Part shown: positions 46,378 through 56,295 of the stretch, in pieces | Position numbering within the stretch: the first letter of the stretch is position 1 | Layout: every line of letters starts with the position of its first letter | NCBI RefSeq assembly: GCF_002221525.1 | Contig: NZ_CP011028.1 | Span: forward strand, 1,561,001-1,625,000 | Reading direction: 5' to 3' | DNA length: 64,000 nucleotides | From: Pseudoalteromonas espejiana DSM 9414 | GTDB lineage: Bacteria > Pseudomonadota > Gammaproteobacteria > Enterobacterales > Alteromonadaceae | The notes under the pieces: model-generated | The model's input: only the letters and a program-made list of their open reading frames with translations | Told to the model about the DNA's origin: nothing | The model's database searches: none | Made by a program: the position numbers and the translations under genes

Positions 46378-46406
46378 AAAAAACCCTTGCATGGCAAGGG
46401 TTTTTT
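46378..46406. terminator. Bidirectional terminator between sohB and the symporter gene
   Basis: AAAAAACCCTTGC / GCAAGGGTTTTTT with a three-base loop, with T-runs on both strands. Confidence 0.88.
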
Positions 46407-46420
46407 ATGGCTTAAAAATA

Positions 46421-47752
46421 TTAGGGCGTTGATTTATGATAATCTTCTAAGTCTTTTGCGGCATTTGGGTCGTTGAAAATAGTTTCATCGAGTTGACCTT
46501 CAGATTTAGCAACAACACACGTTACCATACAGTCACCAGTAATATTTACCGCAGTACGCGTCATATCAAGCAGTCTGTCTACACCAATAATGATAGCAAT
46601 ACCTTCTACAGGTAAACCTACTTGGTTAAGTACCATAGCTAGCATGATTAAACCGACACCAGGTACACCAGCTGTACCTACAGATGCAAGTGTTGCAGTT
46701 AAGATAACCATTAAGTAATCAGAAATTGTTAAATCAACAGCAAACACTTGTGCAATAAACACGGTTGCCACACCTTGCATTATTGCTGTGCCATCCATGT
46801 TAATAGTGGCACCAAGCGGTATAGTAAAAGAGGCAACTGAGTTGTTAGCACCCAGCTTTTTTGTTGCTGTTTCAAGGGTGATTGGCATAGTAGCGCTTGA
46901 ACTTGATGTACTAAAGCCAAATAAGCAAGCGTGTTTCATTTTTGCTAAAAAAGTAAGTGGGTTAAGTCCCGTCAGAACTTTTAAAATAATGCTGTAGTTA
47001 ATAAGGGCATGAATAAGCAATGCAGCTACAACCACTAAGAAGTATTTAGCCAAGCTTACAATTAACCCCATTTCAATGGTGGTAAACAATTTAGCCATTA
47101 AGAAAAATACGCCGTATGGTGCAATATTCATCAGTAGTGTAACAAGTTTTAAAATTACTGTGTTTAAGTCTTCGAACACAGTAGCAACACGTTTACCTGC
47201 TTTACCGCTTAAAGCCATCGCCACACCAAATAAAAGTGCAAATACAATAACTTGCAGCATGTTACCTTTAGCCATTGCTTCGAAAGGGTTAGTAGGGAAC
47301 ATATCAATAATTACGCGTGCAAGTGTAGGGGCTTCTTTCGCATTAAAGCTCGCATCTGAAGGAAGGGCAATGCCTTCGCCTGGATTAAATAGCAGCGCCA
47401 ACGATATAGCAACTGTAATTGCAACCGCGGTAGTTACTAAATATAAGCCTATAGACTTACCGCCTAAACGACCTAACTTTTTAGGATCGCTTAAACTACA
47501 CGTACCACAAACAAGCGATACAAACACAAGTGGAACAACCAACATTTTTAAGCTGGCAATAAAGATTTGTCCACCCACATGGAAAAGGCCATCAACAAAA
47601 AATGCTTTAATTGGCAAAGAGAATAACCCAAGAGGAATTAGATAATCGTCTTCACCAGCTAATATAGCTTGAAATAAAAAGCCTACTGCAATACCCAGCG
47701 CCATACCAATCATGATACGGGTAGTTAAACTCATTGAACGTATTTTAGACAT
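46421..47752 (-). CDS. Dicarboxylate/amino acid:cation symporter (DAACS family)
   Basis: 443 residues with about eight transmembrane helices and two re-entrant loops. The serine-rich loop FSTSSSSATMP and NMDGTAIMQG are GltP/GltPh signatures for Na+ or H+ coupled uptake of glutamate, aspartate or C4-dicarboxylates. The exact substrate cannot be read from sequence. It is divergent from the Ig-like lipoprotein gene across about 190 bp. Confidence 0.9.
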   Translation of the reverse strand: MSKIRSMSLTTRIMIGMALGIAVGFLFQAILAGEDDYLIPLGLFSLPIKAFFVDGLFHVGGQIFIASLKMLVVPLVFVSLVCGTCSLSDPKKLGRLGGKSIGLYLVTTAVAITVAISLALLFNPGEGIALPSDASFNAKEAPTLARVIIDMFPTNPFEAMAKGNMLQVIVFALLFGVAMALSGKAGKRVATVFEDLNTVILKLVTLLMNIAPYGVFFLMAKLFTTIEMGLIVSLAKYFLVVVAALLIHALINYSIILKVLTGLNPLTFLAKMKHACLFGFSTSSSSATMPITLETATKKLGANNSVASFTIPLGATINMDGTAIMQGVATVFIAQVFAVDLTISDYLMVILTATLASVGTAGVPGVGLIMLAMVLNQVGLPVEGIAIIIGVDRLLDMTRTAVNITGDCMVTCVVAKSEGQLDETIFNDPNAAKDLEDYHKSTP

Positions 47753-47942
47753 ATTCCCTAATCTATTTTTTCAAATTTGCCATAGACTACCAGCAAGGAA
47801 ATATTTACTACAGAAAAAAATAGTTTTTAATGAAATTTTTTTACACAAAAAAGTGACAAAAAACTGTGATATTAGACTAAGTTATAGGTTAATATTAGGT
47901 AAACAATTATCAGTAAATAATAACAACGCTAGGGAGAGGTCC

Positions 47943-50900
47943 ATGCCTTTAACGCGACTACTCAGCATTACACTATTTAGCTTTATGCTTTCAGCTTGTG
48001 GTGGTGGTGGAACAATCGAGAAAGACGGCACTATAGGTGATGATGATTCTACAACCGAAACATCCACATATACGGTAAGCTTAAAAGGCTATACACAGTC
48101 AAGTGATACTGAGTCAAATACAGTTACCGCGGCGGCTCCTTTAGAACTTAGAGCAAGTTTAGAAAATCAAGACGGTGATGCTGTTTCTGGTGAGCGCATT
48201 ACCTTTACCCTGGCAGATGATGTTGGTGCTTTAAATCAAGCTTCCGCACTTACAAACAGTGATGGCTTTGCTATTGTCGAACTAATGGCTGGTACAGTTG
48301 AAGGAGCTGGAGAAGTAACTGCGACCTATACTATCGATGGTGTTTCATATACAGATAGTTTTAGCTACAGCTCTTCTGGAGATTCAGAAGGTGATGTTGA
48401 AAATCCTTTCTCAGTAAGTTTAGAAGGATATTCTCAAACAGACGGTAGTGAATCTAATACTGTATCAAGCGATTCGCCGTTAAATATAACTGCCACACTA
48501 CTAGACTCTGATGAAACCCCTATTTCTGGTGAGCGCATAACATTTACACTTGCGGATGAAGTCGGTTCATTAGCTCAGTCATCAGCTTTAACTCAAGCAA
48601 ATGGACAAGCGACGGTAGAGCTAAGCGCGGGTACTACAGTAGGTGCTGGTGAAGTAACAGCTACATACACTCAGAACGACGCTGTATACAGCGCAACTTT
48701 TGCATTTCAATCACAGGGCGATGAAGCCAATCAATCAGATTATAGTTTAACCCTTCAAGGTTATACTAAAGGTACCGACACTCAATCAAATTCTACAACT
48801 TCTTTGGTACCATTAGAGCTCAGGGCAACATTGCTCAACGAAGGTGCGGCTGTAATCTCACAAAGTGTTAATTTCTCATTAGCTAGCGATATAGGTATTC
48901 TTAATCCAAGCTCTGGAAGCGTTTTAACAAATGAAGAAGGAGTAGCTACCATTGAGTTACTAGCTGGCGATACAGCTGGTGCATCAGAAGTTACAGTTTC
49001 ATATACAATCGATGGCGAAGCGTTCAGCTCAGAAGCATTTGACTTTGAATCTATTATTATTGAACAAGCACAAATCGAAGTTAGTTTACTATCGAATGAT
49101 AATATAGAAACTAGAAATGTTGATTTTCAAAACCCTGCTGTAGCACAAGCACAACTTTTACTGGATGGTGAGCCCGGGGCTTATAAATTAATAGAGTTTA
49201 ACTTATCTGGTTTGGGCGTTATTAATCCTTCAAATGGTACTGCAATGACTAATGAAGAAGGTATTGCAAAAATTGATTTATTAGCTGGTACTGAGGCTGG
49301 CGCTAGTTCCATCTCCGCTACTTACAATGATAACGATAGTAATTCTTTTACTTCTGAATTTTTTACTTTTACAACCGCTGGTGATGCTCCTGAACAAGGC
49401 GATGATGACACTTACACCCTTAATTTAAGCTTGATTTCATCAACAACATTAACTCAAACAAGCGAAGTTAGTGCAAATGATAACGCTTTAGTTCAAGCCA
49501 CTGTTTTAGATTCAAACAATGAAGCTGTCGTTGGAGGTGTTGTTAGTTTCAGTTCAACACTAGGTAACTTATTACCAAGCGCGGGAACCGCTTTGACAAA
49601 TGAAAATGGTTTAGCATCATTAAACCTTGCTCCGGGAACGATTGAAGGTGCTGGTACAGTTACTGCAGTTTATGAGGCTGCTCAATCGACTGTAGGATTT
49701 TATACTCGCGGTGATGCGATTGACCCAAATCAGAGTTCTGCAGATATAGACTTTAAAATTTTACAAAACTGTTCTTCTGACTTTTCAACTACAAGAAACG
49801 CATCATTGTGTGATGAGGTAACTAGTATTTCAGGTGACACAACAGGTATTTTATACATTGAAGTGACAAATGAAAATTCAACAACTCCACTTACACAAAC
49901 ATTAGTAACTGCAACTACATCAATCGGTTCCGTTACTCCTTCAACAGGTACTGCAATTACAGACTCAAATGGTGTTGCCCTTTTAACAATCGTTCCCGGC
50001 CAAGATGTTGGTGCTGGTGAAATTACAGTGTCGGTGCTCGAAAGCGATTTAACTAAAGCATTTCAAATTGCTGCAGTAGATGTTGAAATTGCTATCAGTA
50101 GCTCGGTTGCTGACGATGAATTATTAGCAGCAGGTGCAACTGCACTTATTTCGATAGAAATTTCTAAAGATGGTGAGTTATACACTACACCATTAACTGT
50201 TGAGTTTTCTTCAGGCTGTGTAGGCTCAGACCAAGCATTAATTGACGAAACGGTAACAAGTATTGGTGGTTTTGCCCGCTCAACTTATCGCCCGCTTACT
50301 TGTGTAGGTGGCGATATCATTACAGCTACTGTGATCACTGGTGGCGATACAGTGTCGGCAAATACAACTATAAATGTATCACCAGCTAATATTGGCTTTT
50401 TACAGTTTGTTGAAGTGACCGAACCTGTAATTTCTTTAAAAGGTACTGGTGGCGCCGACAGAACTGAAATCTCAGAGGTGACATTTAAGCTTGTTGATTC
50501 AAACGGGAACGACCTAGCATCAAGAACTGTAAACTTTGAGCTTTCAACTGCTGTAGGTGGCATAACGTTAGGCACAGCCAGTGCAATTACAAATGCCAGT
50601 GGTGAAGTAACTACATCTGTTCAATCTGGTTCTATTGCAACGCCAGTACGCGTTATTGCATCAAGTGAGGAAGAGGTTGATGGCAACACGGTTATTGTAA
50701 CGGCGCCTTCAGATATTTTGGTGGTTAGTACAGGTATTGCAGATCAAAACAGCTTTTCGTTATCACGTTCTATTTTTAACCCTCATGCTTTAAATGTTGA
50801 TGGAAATACAGTATCGGTTAACGCACGTTTAGCAGATCACTTTAATAACCCTGTTCCGGATGGCACGGCGGTTAGTTTTATTACAGAAGGTGGTGTAATA

Positions 50901-51908
50901 GAGCCAAGTTGTACCACAACTGATGGAGCTTGTAGCGTAACCTGGACAAGCAGTAACCCACGTCCTTTTACTGATTCAATGTACGAAAATACGATTACTC
51001 AAAAGTGTGATAGCGGGTTACCGTGTCCATTAGGTATTTTAAATAATGATTTAACGGTAGATTTACCATTAGGTGGACGTGCAACCGTTCATGCTTACGC
51101 AATTGGTGAAGAAACGTTTTCAGATTTAAATGGTAATGGTTACTTTGATAGCGAAGACTTTTTTGACGATTTATTCGATATTCCAGAAGCCTTCATAGAT
51201 AACAACGAAGATGGCACATACGGCGGTAAAGATTGTAACGATGGAACCGACCCATGTTCGCGTGACAACTCTACCGGTGATGAGTTTGAAGAATTTGTTG
51301 ATTTTGATGGCAATGGTACATGGACCACAGAAAACGGCCTTTACAATGGCTTATTGTGTCGTGAAGAAGACGAGACAGCAGGTATTTGTACTCGTCAAAT
51401 GGTTAATGTATTTCAAAACCAAGAGATTGTGATGTCAGGTGACGCTGCATTCTTTAGATTAGTAACATACGCTGATGATTGTTCGACTATTGTTGGTGCA
51501 AATGCATCTGAAGTACGTGTTAACAGCGACCCTACAAGTCCACTTGTTCGTCGTGTGCAAAGCGATGCAACAAGTCAGCTAATGTGTCAGGTTGACTCGA
51601 TTGACTTAACACAAACTACTGGTGCATCAAGTTTAAACCTTACAGTATTTATTGCTGATGTTTATAACAACCCAATGCCAGCTGAAACAACTATTTCGAT
51701 TGCAACAGACAACGGTATTTTAACGGGTAATGATAATTACACTTACCCTAATACAACAAGTATTGTGCCTGTAGGACTTTCGTTTGGTATTACGCGTGAG
51801 GACTTAGATGGTGGTAATGAGCAGTTTAGCGGCATTTTAACTGTGACAGCTGAGGCACCTTCTGGGTTAGAGACTACACTTTCAGTTAGCGTAACTGACG
51901 ATTTATAA
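47943..51908 (+). CDS. Large Ig-like (Big_1-type) repeat surface lipoprotein
   Basis: About 1,321 residues. The lipobox FMLSACGGGG follows a signal peptide. At least five repeats of about 110 residues follow, with the motif GxITFTL...GxLxxxSALTnxxGxAxVxLxAGtxxGAGxVTA in degenerate form. The first two units are nearly identical (ERITFTLADDVGAL and ERITFTLADEVGSL). This is the intimin/invasin Big_1 pattern. A Ca2+-binding-like acidic segment (DLNGNGYFDSEDFFDD, DNNEDGTYGGKDCNDG) lies near residue 1070. I use ATG 47943 after GGGAGAGG; the frame opens at 47712. Probably an adhesin or biofilm protein. Confidence 0.8.
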   Translation: MPLTRLLSITLFSFMLSACGGGGTIEKDGTIGDDDSTTETSTYTVSLKGYTQSSDTESNTVTAAAPLELRASLENQDGDAVSGERITFTLADDVGALNQASALTNSDGFAIVELMAGTVEGAGEVTATYTIDGVSYTDSFSYSSSGDSEGDVENPFSVSLEGYSQTDGSESNTVSSDSPLNITATLLDSDETPISGERITFTLADEVGSLAQSSALTQANGQATVELSAGTTVGAGEVTATYTQNDAVYSATFAFQSQGDEANQSDYSLTLQGYTKGTDTQSNSTTSLVPLELRATLLNEGAAVISQSVNFSLASDIGILNPSSGSVLTNEEGVATIELLAGDTAGASEVTVSYTIDGEAFSSEAFDFESIIIEQAQIEVSLLSNDNIETRNVDFQNPAVAQAQLLLDGEPGAYKLIEFNLSGLGVINPSNGTAMTNEEGIAKIDLLAGTEAGASSISATYNDNDSNSFTSEFFTFTTAGDAPEQGDDDTYTLNLSLISSTTLTQTSEVSANDNALVQATVLDSNNEAVVGGVVSFSSTLGNLLPSAGTALTNENGLASLNLAPGTIEGAGTVTAVYEAAQSTVGFYTRGDAIDPNQSSADIDFKILQNCSSDFSTTRNASLCDEVTSISGDTTGILYIEVTNENSTTPLTQTLVTATTSIGSVTPSTGTAITDSNGVALLTIVPGQDVGAGEITVSVLESDLTKAFQIAAVDVEIAISSSVADDELLAAGATALISIEISKDGELYTTPLTVEFSSGCVGSDQALIDETVTSIGGFARSTYRPLTCVGGDIITATVITGGDTVSANTTINVSPANIGFLQFVEVTEPVISLKGTGGADRTEISEVTFKLVDSNGNDLASRTVNFELSTAVGGITLGTASAITNASGEVTTSVQSGSIATPVRVIASSEEEVDGNTVIVTAPSDILVVSTGIADQNSFSLSRSIFNPHALNVDGNTVSVNARLADHFNNPVPDGTAVSFITEGGVIEPSCTTTDGACSVTWTSSNPRPFTDSMYENTITQKCDSGLPCPLGILNNDLTVDLPLGGRATVHAYAIGEETFSDLNGNGYFDSEDFFDDLFDIPEAFIDNNEDGTYGGKDCNDGTDPCSRDNSTGDEFEEFVDFDGNGTWTTENGLYNGLLCREEDETAGICTRQMVNVFQNQEIVMSGDAAFFRLVTYADDCSTIVGANASEVRVNSDPTSPLVRRVQSDATSQLMCQVDSIDLTQTTGASSLNLTVFIADVYNNPMPAETTISIATDNGILTGNDNYTYPNTTSIVPVGLSFGITREDLDGGNEQFSGILTVTAEAPSGLETTLSVSVTDDL

Positions 51909-51922
51909 TTGATATAATGTAA

Positions 51923-51952
51923 AAAAATGCCAACCTTAAGGTTGGCATTTTT
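51923..51952 (+). terminator. Terminator after the Ig-repeat gene
   Basis: AAATGCCAACC-TTAA-GGTTGGCATTTTT. Confidence 0.9.
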
Positions 51953-52158
51953 GTTTCTGTTCTATATATTCCACAGCAATTATTCTAAAAACACCTGTTT
52001 GTATAATTTAACAACAAAAATTGTTTGTTTATTCAGTAAATACAGAAAAGTTTGTATTAAAAGCTTGTAACAATAGGTGTTTGTAGATATACCTATAAAT
52101 ATTCGCGCCGTTTATGTCGGCAAAACACATTTAAATATTTGGTTAGAAATAGGCAACT

Positions 52159-54858
52159 ATGGGCAAATCGCTAGTAATTGTAGAGTCACCTGCTAAGGCT
52201 AAAACAATTAATAAATACTTAGGTAAAGACTTCATCGTAAAGTCCAGTATTGGTCACGTACGTGATTTACCTACCTCAGGTTCGAGCAAAGCTAAAGTGC
52301 CGGCAACTAAAACGCCTGCCGAAGTTCGTAAAATGGAACCTGAAGAAAAAGCAGCGTATAAACAGCAACGAGATTACACCAACTTAGTAGCGCGTATGGG
52401 TATCGATCCTGAAAAAGGGTGGGAACCGCATTACGAAGTTTTGCCAGGTAAAGAAAAAGTAGTTCAAGAGTTAAAAAAGCTGGCCGAAAACGCAGACCAA
52501 GTTTATCTCGCAACGGATTTGGATAGAGAAGGGGAAGCTATTGCTTGGCACCTTCAAGAAATCATTGGTGGCGAACCAGAAAAGTATAAACGTGTAGTTT
52601 TTAACGAAATTACTAAAAATGCTATTCAGCAAGCGTTTGAAACACCGGGTGAGCTAAACACCGATATGGTGTACGCACAGCAAACGCGTCGCTTTTTAGA
52701 CCGTGTTGTTGGTTTTATGGTGTCGCCTTTGTTGTGGGCAAAAGTTGCTCGTGGTCTATCTGCCGGTCGAGTGCAATCAGTTGCAGTGCGTTTGTTAGTA
52801 GAGCGCGAGCGTGAAATTAAAGCGTTTATTCCTGAAGAATTTTGGGATATCCATGCTGATGTTAAAAATACCGAGTCTCAGTTACGCTTAGAAGTAACCA
52901 AACAAGCAGACAAGCCATTTAAGCCTGTAAATGAAGCGCAGGCTGCTGCCGCAGTTAAAACGCTTGAGAGCGCGGAATATAAAGTAATAAGTGTTGAAGA
53001 AAAACCAAGTAAAAGCCGTCCAAGCGCACCTTTTATCACTTCAACCATGCAACAAGCTGCTAGCACTCGTTTAGGGTATGGCGTTAAAAAGACCATGATG
53101 CTTGCACAGCGTTTATACGAAGGTGGTTACATCACGTATATGCGTACCGACTCAACTAACCTGTCAAAAGATGCGGTTGAAATGTGTCGTGACTACGTTA
53201 CTGAAGAGTTTGGTGCTAAGTACTTACCAAAAGATCCAATTAGCTATAGCTCTAAAGGAAACGCGCAAGAAGCGCATGAAGCGATTCGTCCTTCAAGCGT
53301 GACTGTGCTTTCGGGCCATGTTGAGGGTGTCGATGCCGACGCTAAAAAGCTTTACGAGCTCATATGGCGCCAATTTGTAGCATGCCAAATGGTTCCTGCA
53401 GAATACGACCTAACAACGCTTACTGTTGCCGCAAGCGACTTCCAGCTTAAAGCAAAAGGTAGAGTATTACGCTTTGATGGTTGGACTAAAGTACAACCAG
53501 CAGTGCGTAAAAAGAATGAAGAAGATCAGTCTCTTCCTGCTGTTAAAGAAGGCGAAGTGCTAAGCTTAATTGAGCTTGATCCTAAGCAGCACTTTACTAA
53601 ACCGCCAGCGCGCTTTAGTGAAGCAAGCTTAGTAAAAGAGCTTGAAAAACGTGGCATTGGTCGTCCATCTACGTACGCATCAATTATTTCAACAATTCAA
53701 GATCGTGGCTACGTACGTGTAGAAAACCGTCGCTTTTTTGCCGAAAAAATGGGTGAAATAGTTACCGACCGTTTAGTAGAAAACTTCACTGATTTAATGA
53801 ACTTCGATTTTACTGCAAAAATGGAAGGGCGTTTAGATGACATCGCCGAAGGCGAGCGCGTTTGGACTCAAGTACTTGATAAATTTTATGACGATTTTTC
53901 TACGCAACTAAACATTGCAAAAGACGAGCCAGAGCAAGGCGGTATGCGCCTTAACCAAATGGTCGAAACGGATATTGACTGCCCAACATGTGGCAGAAAA
54001 ATGGGTATTCGTACTGCATCTACAGGTGTATTTTTAGGGTGTACAGGTTATAACCTACCACCTAAAGAGCGCTGTACAACAACCATGAACCTTGTTTCAG
54101 GTGATGAAGCGGTTGCTGCAGATGTCGAAGACATTGAAACTGAAACATTAATGCAAATGAAGCGTTGTCCAATTTGTGAAACAGCGATGGACTCCTACTT
54201 AATTGATGAAACTCGCAAGCTACATGTATGTGGTAATAACCCTGCATGTAAAGGGCATATTGTTGAAGAAGGCACCTTTAAAATAAAAGGCTACGATGGA
54301 CCTATTATCGAATGTGATAAATGTGGTTCTGATATGGAGCTTAAATCGGGTCGCTTTGGCAAGTACTTTGGCTGTAATAACGAAGAGTGTAAGAACACCC
54401 GTAAGTTGCTTAAAAATGGCGAAGCTGCGCCACCAAAAGAAGATCCGGTTCATATCCCTGAGCTTGAGTGCGAAAAATCAGAAGCCTATTTTGTACTTCG
54501 CGATGGCGCGGCAGGTATATTTTTAGCGGCTAATACTTTTCCTAAATCACGAGAAACACGCGCACCTAAAGTGGCGGAGTTAAAGCGTTTTAGAGACCGT
54601 ATTTCTTCTAAGTTTTATTACTTAGCTGACGCACCTGAAAAAGATCCTGATGGAAATTTAGCTGTAGTACGTTATAGCCGTAAAAATAAAGCACAGTACG
54701 TTATGACCGAAGTGGACTCAAAAGCCACCGGCTGGACTGCGCACTATGAAGCAGGTAAGTGGGTAGAAGAAGCAAAGAAAAAAGCGGCGCCTAAAAAGAA
54801 GGCTGCTACTAAAAAAGCGCCTGCAAAAAAGACAAAAGCTAAAAAAGAAGAAGAGTAA
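52159..54858 (+). CDS. topA: DNA topoisomerase I
   Basis: 899 residues, type IA enzyme that relaxes negative supercoils. The Toprim domain ([32 protein letters not shown]) is followed by the active-site Tyr in [11 protein letters not shown] near residue 327. Three C-terminal zinc-ribbon units follow ([24 protein letters not shown]) and then a Lys/Ala-rich tail ([16 protein letters not shown]). Start ATG 52159 after AGGC. A strong terminator follows. Confidence 0.96.
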   Translation: MGKSLVIVESPAKAKTINKYLGKDFIVKSSIGHVRDLPTSGSSKAKVPATKTPAEVRKMEPEEKAAYKQQRDYTNLVARMGIDPEKGWEPHYEVLPGKEKVVQELKKLAENADQVYLATDLDREGEAIAWHLQEIIGGEPEKYKRVVFNEITKNAIQQAFETPGELNTDMVYAQQTRRFLDRVVGFMVSPLLWAKVARGLSAGRVQSVAVRLLVEREREIKAFIPEEFWDIHADVKNTESQLRLEVTKQADKPFKPVNEAQAAAAVKTLESAEYKVISVEEKPSKSRPSAPFITSTMQQAASTRLGYGVKKTMMLAQRLYEGGYITYMRTDSTNLSKDAVEMCRDYVTEEFGAKYLPKDPISYSSKGNAQEAHEAIRPSSVTVLSGHVEGVDADAKKLYELIWRQFVACQMVPAEYDLTTLTVAASDFQLKAKGRVLRFDGWTKVQPAVRKKNEEDQSLPAVKEGEVLSLIELDPKQHFTKPPARFSEASLVKELEKRGIGRPSTYASIISTIQDRGYVRVENRRFFAEKMGEIVTDRLVENFTDLMNFDFTAKMEGRLDDIAEGERVWTQVLDKFYDDFSTQLNIAKDEPEQGGMRLNQMVETDIDCPTCGRKMGIRTASTGVFLGCTGYNLPPKERCTTTMNLVSGDEAVAADVEDIETETLMQMKRCPICETAMDSYLIDETRKLHVCGNNPACKGHIVEEGTFKIKGYDGPIIECDKCGSDMELKSGRFGKYFGCNNEECKNTRKLLKNGEAAPPKEDPVHIPELECEKSEAYFVLRDGAAGIFLAANTFPKSRETRAPKVAELKRFRDRISSKFYYLADAPEKDPDGNLAVVRYSRKNKAQYVMTEVDSKATGWTAHYEAGKWVEEAKKKAAPKKKAATKKAPAKKTKAKKEEE

Positions 54859-54886
54859 CTAACCCGTTACTTGTTTTTTAGCCAAT

Positions 54887-54927
54887 AAAAAACCGGAACG
54901 CACAGCCTGTGTCGTTCCGGTTTTTTT
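54887..54927 (+). terminator. Terminator after topA
   Basis: AAAAAACCGGAACG pairs with CGTTCCGGTTTTTT, with an inner CACA/TGTG extension. Confidence 0.92.
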
Positions 54928-54979
54928 ATGAGTGCATATGCTTCGCAATGGCTTTGTTAGCCGCATATATACTCATAAT

Positions 54980-55222
54980 TTAAATTTTTACAGATGACAC
55001 TTTTTTATAGCCTTCAGACTCCAGTTCATCATTTACACATTGAAGTACGTAACCTAAAAGGTCTTCATTCGCTACATCGTCGTCTTTAGCCCAATTTACG
55101 CACATATCTGTGTATTCTTTAATTGTTTGTGCAGAAGCTGATGGTGCATCGTCTGCTACTGCATACGTTGCAGATACAGCAAAAAGTGGCGCTACTATTA
55201 ATGCTAGCAATGCTTTATTCAT
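54980..55222 (-). CDS. Small secreted protein of unknown function
   Basis: 80 residues with a clear signal peptide (MNKALLALIVAPLFAVSATYA-VADD). The mature part is acidic, about 58 residues, with two Cys (DMCVNWAKDD, YVLQCVNDE) that could pair. Ribosome-binding site AGGAA. No family recognised; presumably periplasmic. Confidence 0.7.
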   Translation of the reverse strand: MNKALLALIVAPLFAVSATYAVADDAPSASAQTIKEYTDMCVNWAKDDDVANEDLLGYVLQCVNDELESEGYKKVSSVKI

Positions 55223-55458
55223 TCGTTTATTCCTAAAAAATGGTTTGACGATTTAAATACATTTTATTGTTGTACTTAAACTGTGCCCAATGCAGAACAA
55301 CTCTGTTGGTGTACTGATTTTTAATCGAAACTAAAATAAAAGATAACGAAATATTTTTATCGTGAAGATGAGAAAATTACGCTTAAATTACATTATAAGT
55401 ATTTGTGTTGTAATAATTTATAAGCTAAGGTCGCTTTTTTTTATAAAAAGTAAAATGA

Positions 55459-56010
55459 ATGGCTGAACAGCAAACTAACGTCCCTCGTGCACCTCGTAAA
55501 GTTCACAAAGTGGAGCAAGGGTTAGAATCGTTTATATTTACCGGGCGTTGGTTATTAGCGCCTTTTTTTGTGGGCTTATTGTTTGCAGTAATACTGTTAC
55601 TTATAAAGTTTTTTAAACAACTTTATTTGATGGGCATCGCAACCTTTAGTGCAACAAATCAAGAATTACTCGTTGGTATACTAACACTGGTTGATACAGC
55701 CTTGTTAGCAGGTTTGCTTTTAATTATTATTTTTAGCGGCTATGAAAACTTTGTCTCAAAGCTCAATATTGAGGGCCATGAAGATAGGCCATCATGGATG
55801 GGGAAGGTTGGCTTCTCTGGTTTAAAAATGAAACTTATTAGCGCTATTGTAGCTATATCTGCGGTTGAGCTTTTAAAGGTATTTATTAATTCTAATATTC
55901 ATTCAAGTGATGAGTTATTTTGGAAGGTAATTATTCATATTACTTTTGTAAGCTCAGGCGTATTATTTGCGCTCACTGATTATTTAAATAGTAAAACGCA
56001 ATCACATTAA
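55459..56010 (+). CDS. YqhA/UPF0114-family membrane protein
   Basis: 183 residues, TIGR00645-like, with three or four transmembrane helices. LESFIFTGRWLLAPFFVGLL opens the family pattern, and FSGYENFVSKL and SAIVAISAVELLKVFI are conserved. Function not known. The N-terminal ~25 residues are basic and Pro-rich. Confidence 0.85.
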   Translation: MAEQQTNVPRAPRKVHKVEQGLESFIFTGRWLLAPFFVGLLFAVILLLIKFFKQLYLMGIATFSATNQELLVGILTLVDTALLAGLLLIIIFSGYENFVSKLNIEGHEDRPSWMGKVGFSGLKMKLISAIVAISAVELLKVFINSNIHSSDELFWKVIIHITFVSSGVLFALTDYLNSKTQSH

Positions 56011-56022
56011 AAAGGTTAAGTT

Positions 56023-56184
56023 ATACCAATTCGCTTAATTAAGTGATCTATTTTGAGGATGGAAAAACGTGTTTATAGCTAGGCAAAAAATTCGCTATTT
56101 AGTTGTTCTAAATGAGAATTTTTTAACGCAGATAGCGATACGTTTAGCCCCGCAAAATGATTAATTATTATTGCGGATTGGTAT
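56023..56184. repeat. MITE-like repeat, full copy
   Basis: 162 bp bounded by ATACCAAT and ATTGGTAT. The left end (TCGCTTAATTAAGTGATC, then TATTTTGAGGAT) reappears at 46320 and the right end (TTTTGCGG, CTAAACG) at 61434 in the opposite orientation. It holds no gene. It resembles a non-autonomous element; the parent transposase is not in the window. Confidence 0.75.
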
Positions 56185-56250
56185 TAGTGCTTTGGTGGCA
56201 GCTATTTCGCCTTCATACCGACCAAAGTGACCTCAAGCTTTAAGCACACA

Positions 56251-56277
56251 AAAAAGCCCGATAAAATCGGGCTTTTA
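56251..56277 (-). terminator. Terminator after the alpha-glucosidase gene
   Basis: AAAAGCCCGAT-AAA-ATCGGGCTTTT; on the minus strand a T-run follows. Confidence 0.9.
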
Positions 56278-56295
56278 AAATATGTTAGGGCTTTA

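Noticed and set aside
47712..47942. Extended start of the Ig-repeat lipoprotein
   Set aside because: It would overlap the divergent symporter gene and bury the lipoprotein signal. ATG 47943 has GGGAGAGG before it and a lipobox after it.
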